35,498 bases of DNA from Condylostoma magnum (taxonomy: Eukaryota > Ciliophora > Heterotrichea > Heterotrichida > Condylostomatidae), in the NCBI GenBank assembly GCA_920105805.1, contig CAKKTI010000217.1:1-35498 (forward strand), in the 5' to 3' direction. Shown here piece by piece: positions 33,731 through 35,498 of the stretch. How positions within the stretch are numbered: the first letter of the stretch is position 1; every line of letters begins with the position of its first letter. The notes beneath the pieces are model-generated. The model was not told where the DNA came from, ran no database searches, and worked only from the letters and a program-made list of their open reading frames with translations. The position numbers were made by a program, and so were the translations under genes.

Positions 33731-35498
33731 TCAATTTGTATACAATTAAATTTACATTACACACTAGACCATCTCCAGCTTCCTGCATGGCTTTAGCAAT
33801 TAATTCTGCTAGGCATCCTCTAATTACACTCATTTATGTAATAAGACATTACTGAACCTCTAGGTCTCAAAGTAATTCATATAATTACTCTAACAAGGAA
33901 AAATTCTCTTAAACTGCCCTTTCCTATAAAACTCTTCTTGCAAATCAATAACGCACTGCATATTTTCTTCAACCATTAATAATTCCTCAATAGTTTTAGT
34001 ATAAATATGGTTAACATTCCTCTAAACTCTCTCTGATTTATCCTATCCCATTATTCTTTTAATTTTCACTTTTTCTTAGTCTGCTTCTTCTTTCCTAATG
34101 TCATAAATAGTCATTCCAATTAATGTAAAAGTGTCACAAAGTAAAGAAGTTTTTATGATTTTATCAATTTGTGAGTCTGTGTTTAAGGACGGGCTAACAT
34201 TTACCTCCATAAGCCACGCTTTCAGGTTTTAATCTAAAAGAATATCAAATCCGTATATTTCAAAGTATCCTTATTTATACTTACCACTTATTTACAATTG
34301 ACTCTGAATACCTTGCTCCACAGAAATTAAGGTTTTTATTATAATATCCTCAATTTACTACTAAACGTCTACTCAGTTTCATCCCATTTGAATAAAGTAC
34401 CGAATAAGAGATGAAAGTGACCATTTACTTCCTGTTTAGGCATCAATGCTGTCATTTATTAGAAAATTGTTACCTTTTTTATTAATGCTATAATTAGTAA
34501 GATGGATAAACTTATTATTCCTGCTTTTCTTATTATTTTAGTATTTTTCCGTAGCAAATCTGACTAGACCCTCTCTGTACATATATATTTTTAAAGGCTC
34601 ATAAGAAGTGACACATACATAAATTCTTAGATCATACTTATAATTATTGATCAAATTAGGCTCCTTTATATACTTTTGCACTAAATACCCAGATTTACGT
34701 CTTATCATCCTTGGATTTTACACAATTTTAATCCCTCTACCACAAGAAGAGGCCACAGGCTTCAGAATCCACAGTCCTTAATTCTCTATAAAATCAAACT
34801 TAAATCTTTGATAATCATCAGGCAGCAAATAGGTAACAGGACAAAAATTATACTACTTTGGAAACTTTCTACGCAGTTTATTTATATTTCTCCAAAGATT
34901 ATCTTTCCTTCCAAGTTATCACGATCCAGGAAAATGATTTGTCTTTTAGTATTGGTTATGCAGCTTTAGATTATTTGATTTAGGAGCAGCTTATCAAATC
35001 AAGTTAAAATCAAAATTATCAGCTGCCTCAAGCCCTGCGGTTTCTAGTGCAATTCTTATGCACCTGGCTTAGCTAGCACTTTCCGAAAAGGTATAATTAA
35101 ATGTGTAGTTGTAATCTTTAGTCATTGTAAATACTCTCGGAATCTATTTGTTGTATCCTAGCCCGTAGCTTGGATGAAGGAAGTATAAAGTGGGTGGCTT
35201 TTAAGGGTATAATGGCTATAATAAAACAAGTTAGTTTTGCTCTTAATTTACAGATGTTTAGGTGTAGTAGTAAGTAGAAACCTCGTCTTATGAGTTAGGC
35301 AAAGTGCTTTCAGTGTAATTTTGTTTACTTATTGATTTAAGTTACCTTTAAGCATTAATTCTTTAAGTTTTCAGTTAATTCCTTTTAGTAGGCTGAATGC
35401 TGCGAATTTGTTAGAACCTAGTAGTATTCTTTACACTTGGAAGCTCTTTGGATTGATTTCTTTGTAATCTTTCACATGATTTTATAGTTTTTCTGTTG
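33731..35498 (-). CDS. Tubulin polyglutamylase, TTLL4/5 type (5' end outside window)
   Basis: Open from the right edge to TGA 33733-33731 (TAG 33766 or TAA 33754 are alternative ends), at least 570 residues. After a disordered Gln/Lys-rich start the TTL domain begins at LETAGLE, then FNLIWQ (Trp is TGA, 34996-34994), TNHFPGS, LGRKDNLWRN, FCPVTYLLPDDY, WILKPVASSCGRGI (ATP-binding Lys), QKYIKEPNLINNYKYDLRIY, HLTNYSINKK, KWSLSSL, and YGFDILLD...AWLMEVNVSPSL (metal-binding Glu and Asn). All core residues of an active ATP-grasp ligase are present. It adds glutamate side chains to tubulin tails, chiefly in cilia. Five TGA codons are Trp (IW, SW, GW, NW, KW). Confidence 0.93.

Overview
The window is AT-rich ciliate nuclear DNA, most likely somatic (macronuclear). 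TAA and TAG stand for Gln inside nearly every gene, and TGA stands for Trp at positions where the protein family demands Trp: the glutamylase TTLL (34994-34996), the protein-kinase fold (10332-10334) and the WD motif of many WD40 repeats. The same three triplets also end genes: TGA for the calcium-dependent kinase, TAA for SUA5 and the acyl-CoA-binding protein, TAG for casein kinase 2 beta. This matches the context-dependent code of the heterotrich Condylostoma (NCBI table 28) better than the karyorelict code (table 27, TGA the only stop). I cannot fix the genus. Introns are very short (about 19-28 nt, GTA...AG).

Layout. 1-900 is the 3' part of a WD40-repeat gene (copy A). 1892-5785 holds a small membrane protein and a large signal-peptide/multi-TM receptor-like protein only 12 nt apart. 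5985-7800 (minus) is a relic and a whole gene of a diverged WD40 copy (B). 8321-15149 is a conserved plus-strand block: SUA5 (t6A synthesis), a CDPK-type pseudokinase, an intron-containing basic protein, ACBD6-like ACB-ankyrin protein, and a Ser/Pro/Gln-rich protein. 15937-18675 holds a small minus gene, CK2 beta, a solitary 5S rRNA gene and a two-exon helical protein. 19035-21079 has two unrecognised genes. 21251-29573 is a cluster of three WD40 copies (D minus, E and F plus) separated by duplicated AT-rich flanks. 29744-35498 holds a hydrophobic protein, a coiled-coil ORF, a Lys-rich protein, a possible Tom22-like acidic tail-anchored protein, and a minus-strand tubulin glutamylase (TTLL4/5 type) cut by the window end.

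The striking content is the WD40 family: five genes in 35 kb, each with (where visible) an unrecognised helical N-terminal domain of about 190 residues followed by 6-8 nearly identical 42-residue WD repeats. Within each repeat the framework is almost invariant while a few codons (just after the conserved His, before the first Ser, and around the conserved Asp) change from repeat to repeat. This is the pattern known from fungal HET-E/HNWD incompatibility proteins and suggests a recombining recognition-protein family. No mobile element, virus relic, tRNA or CRISPR was found.
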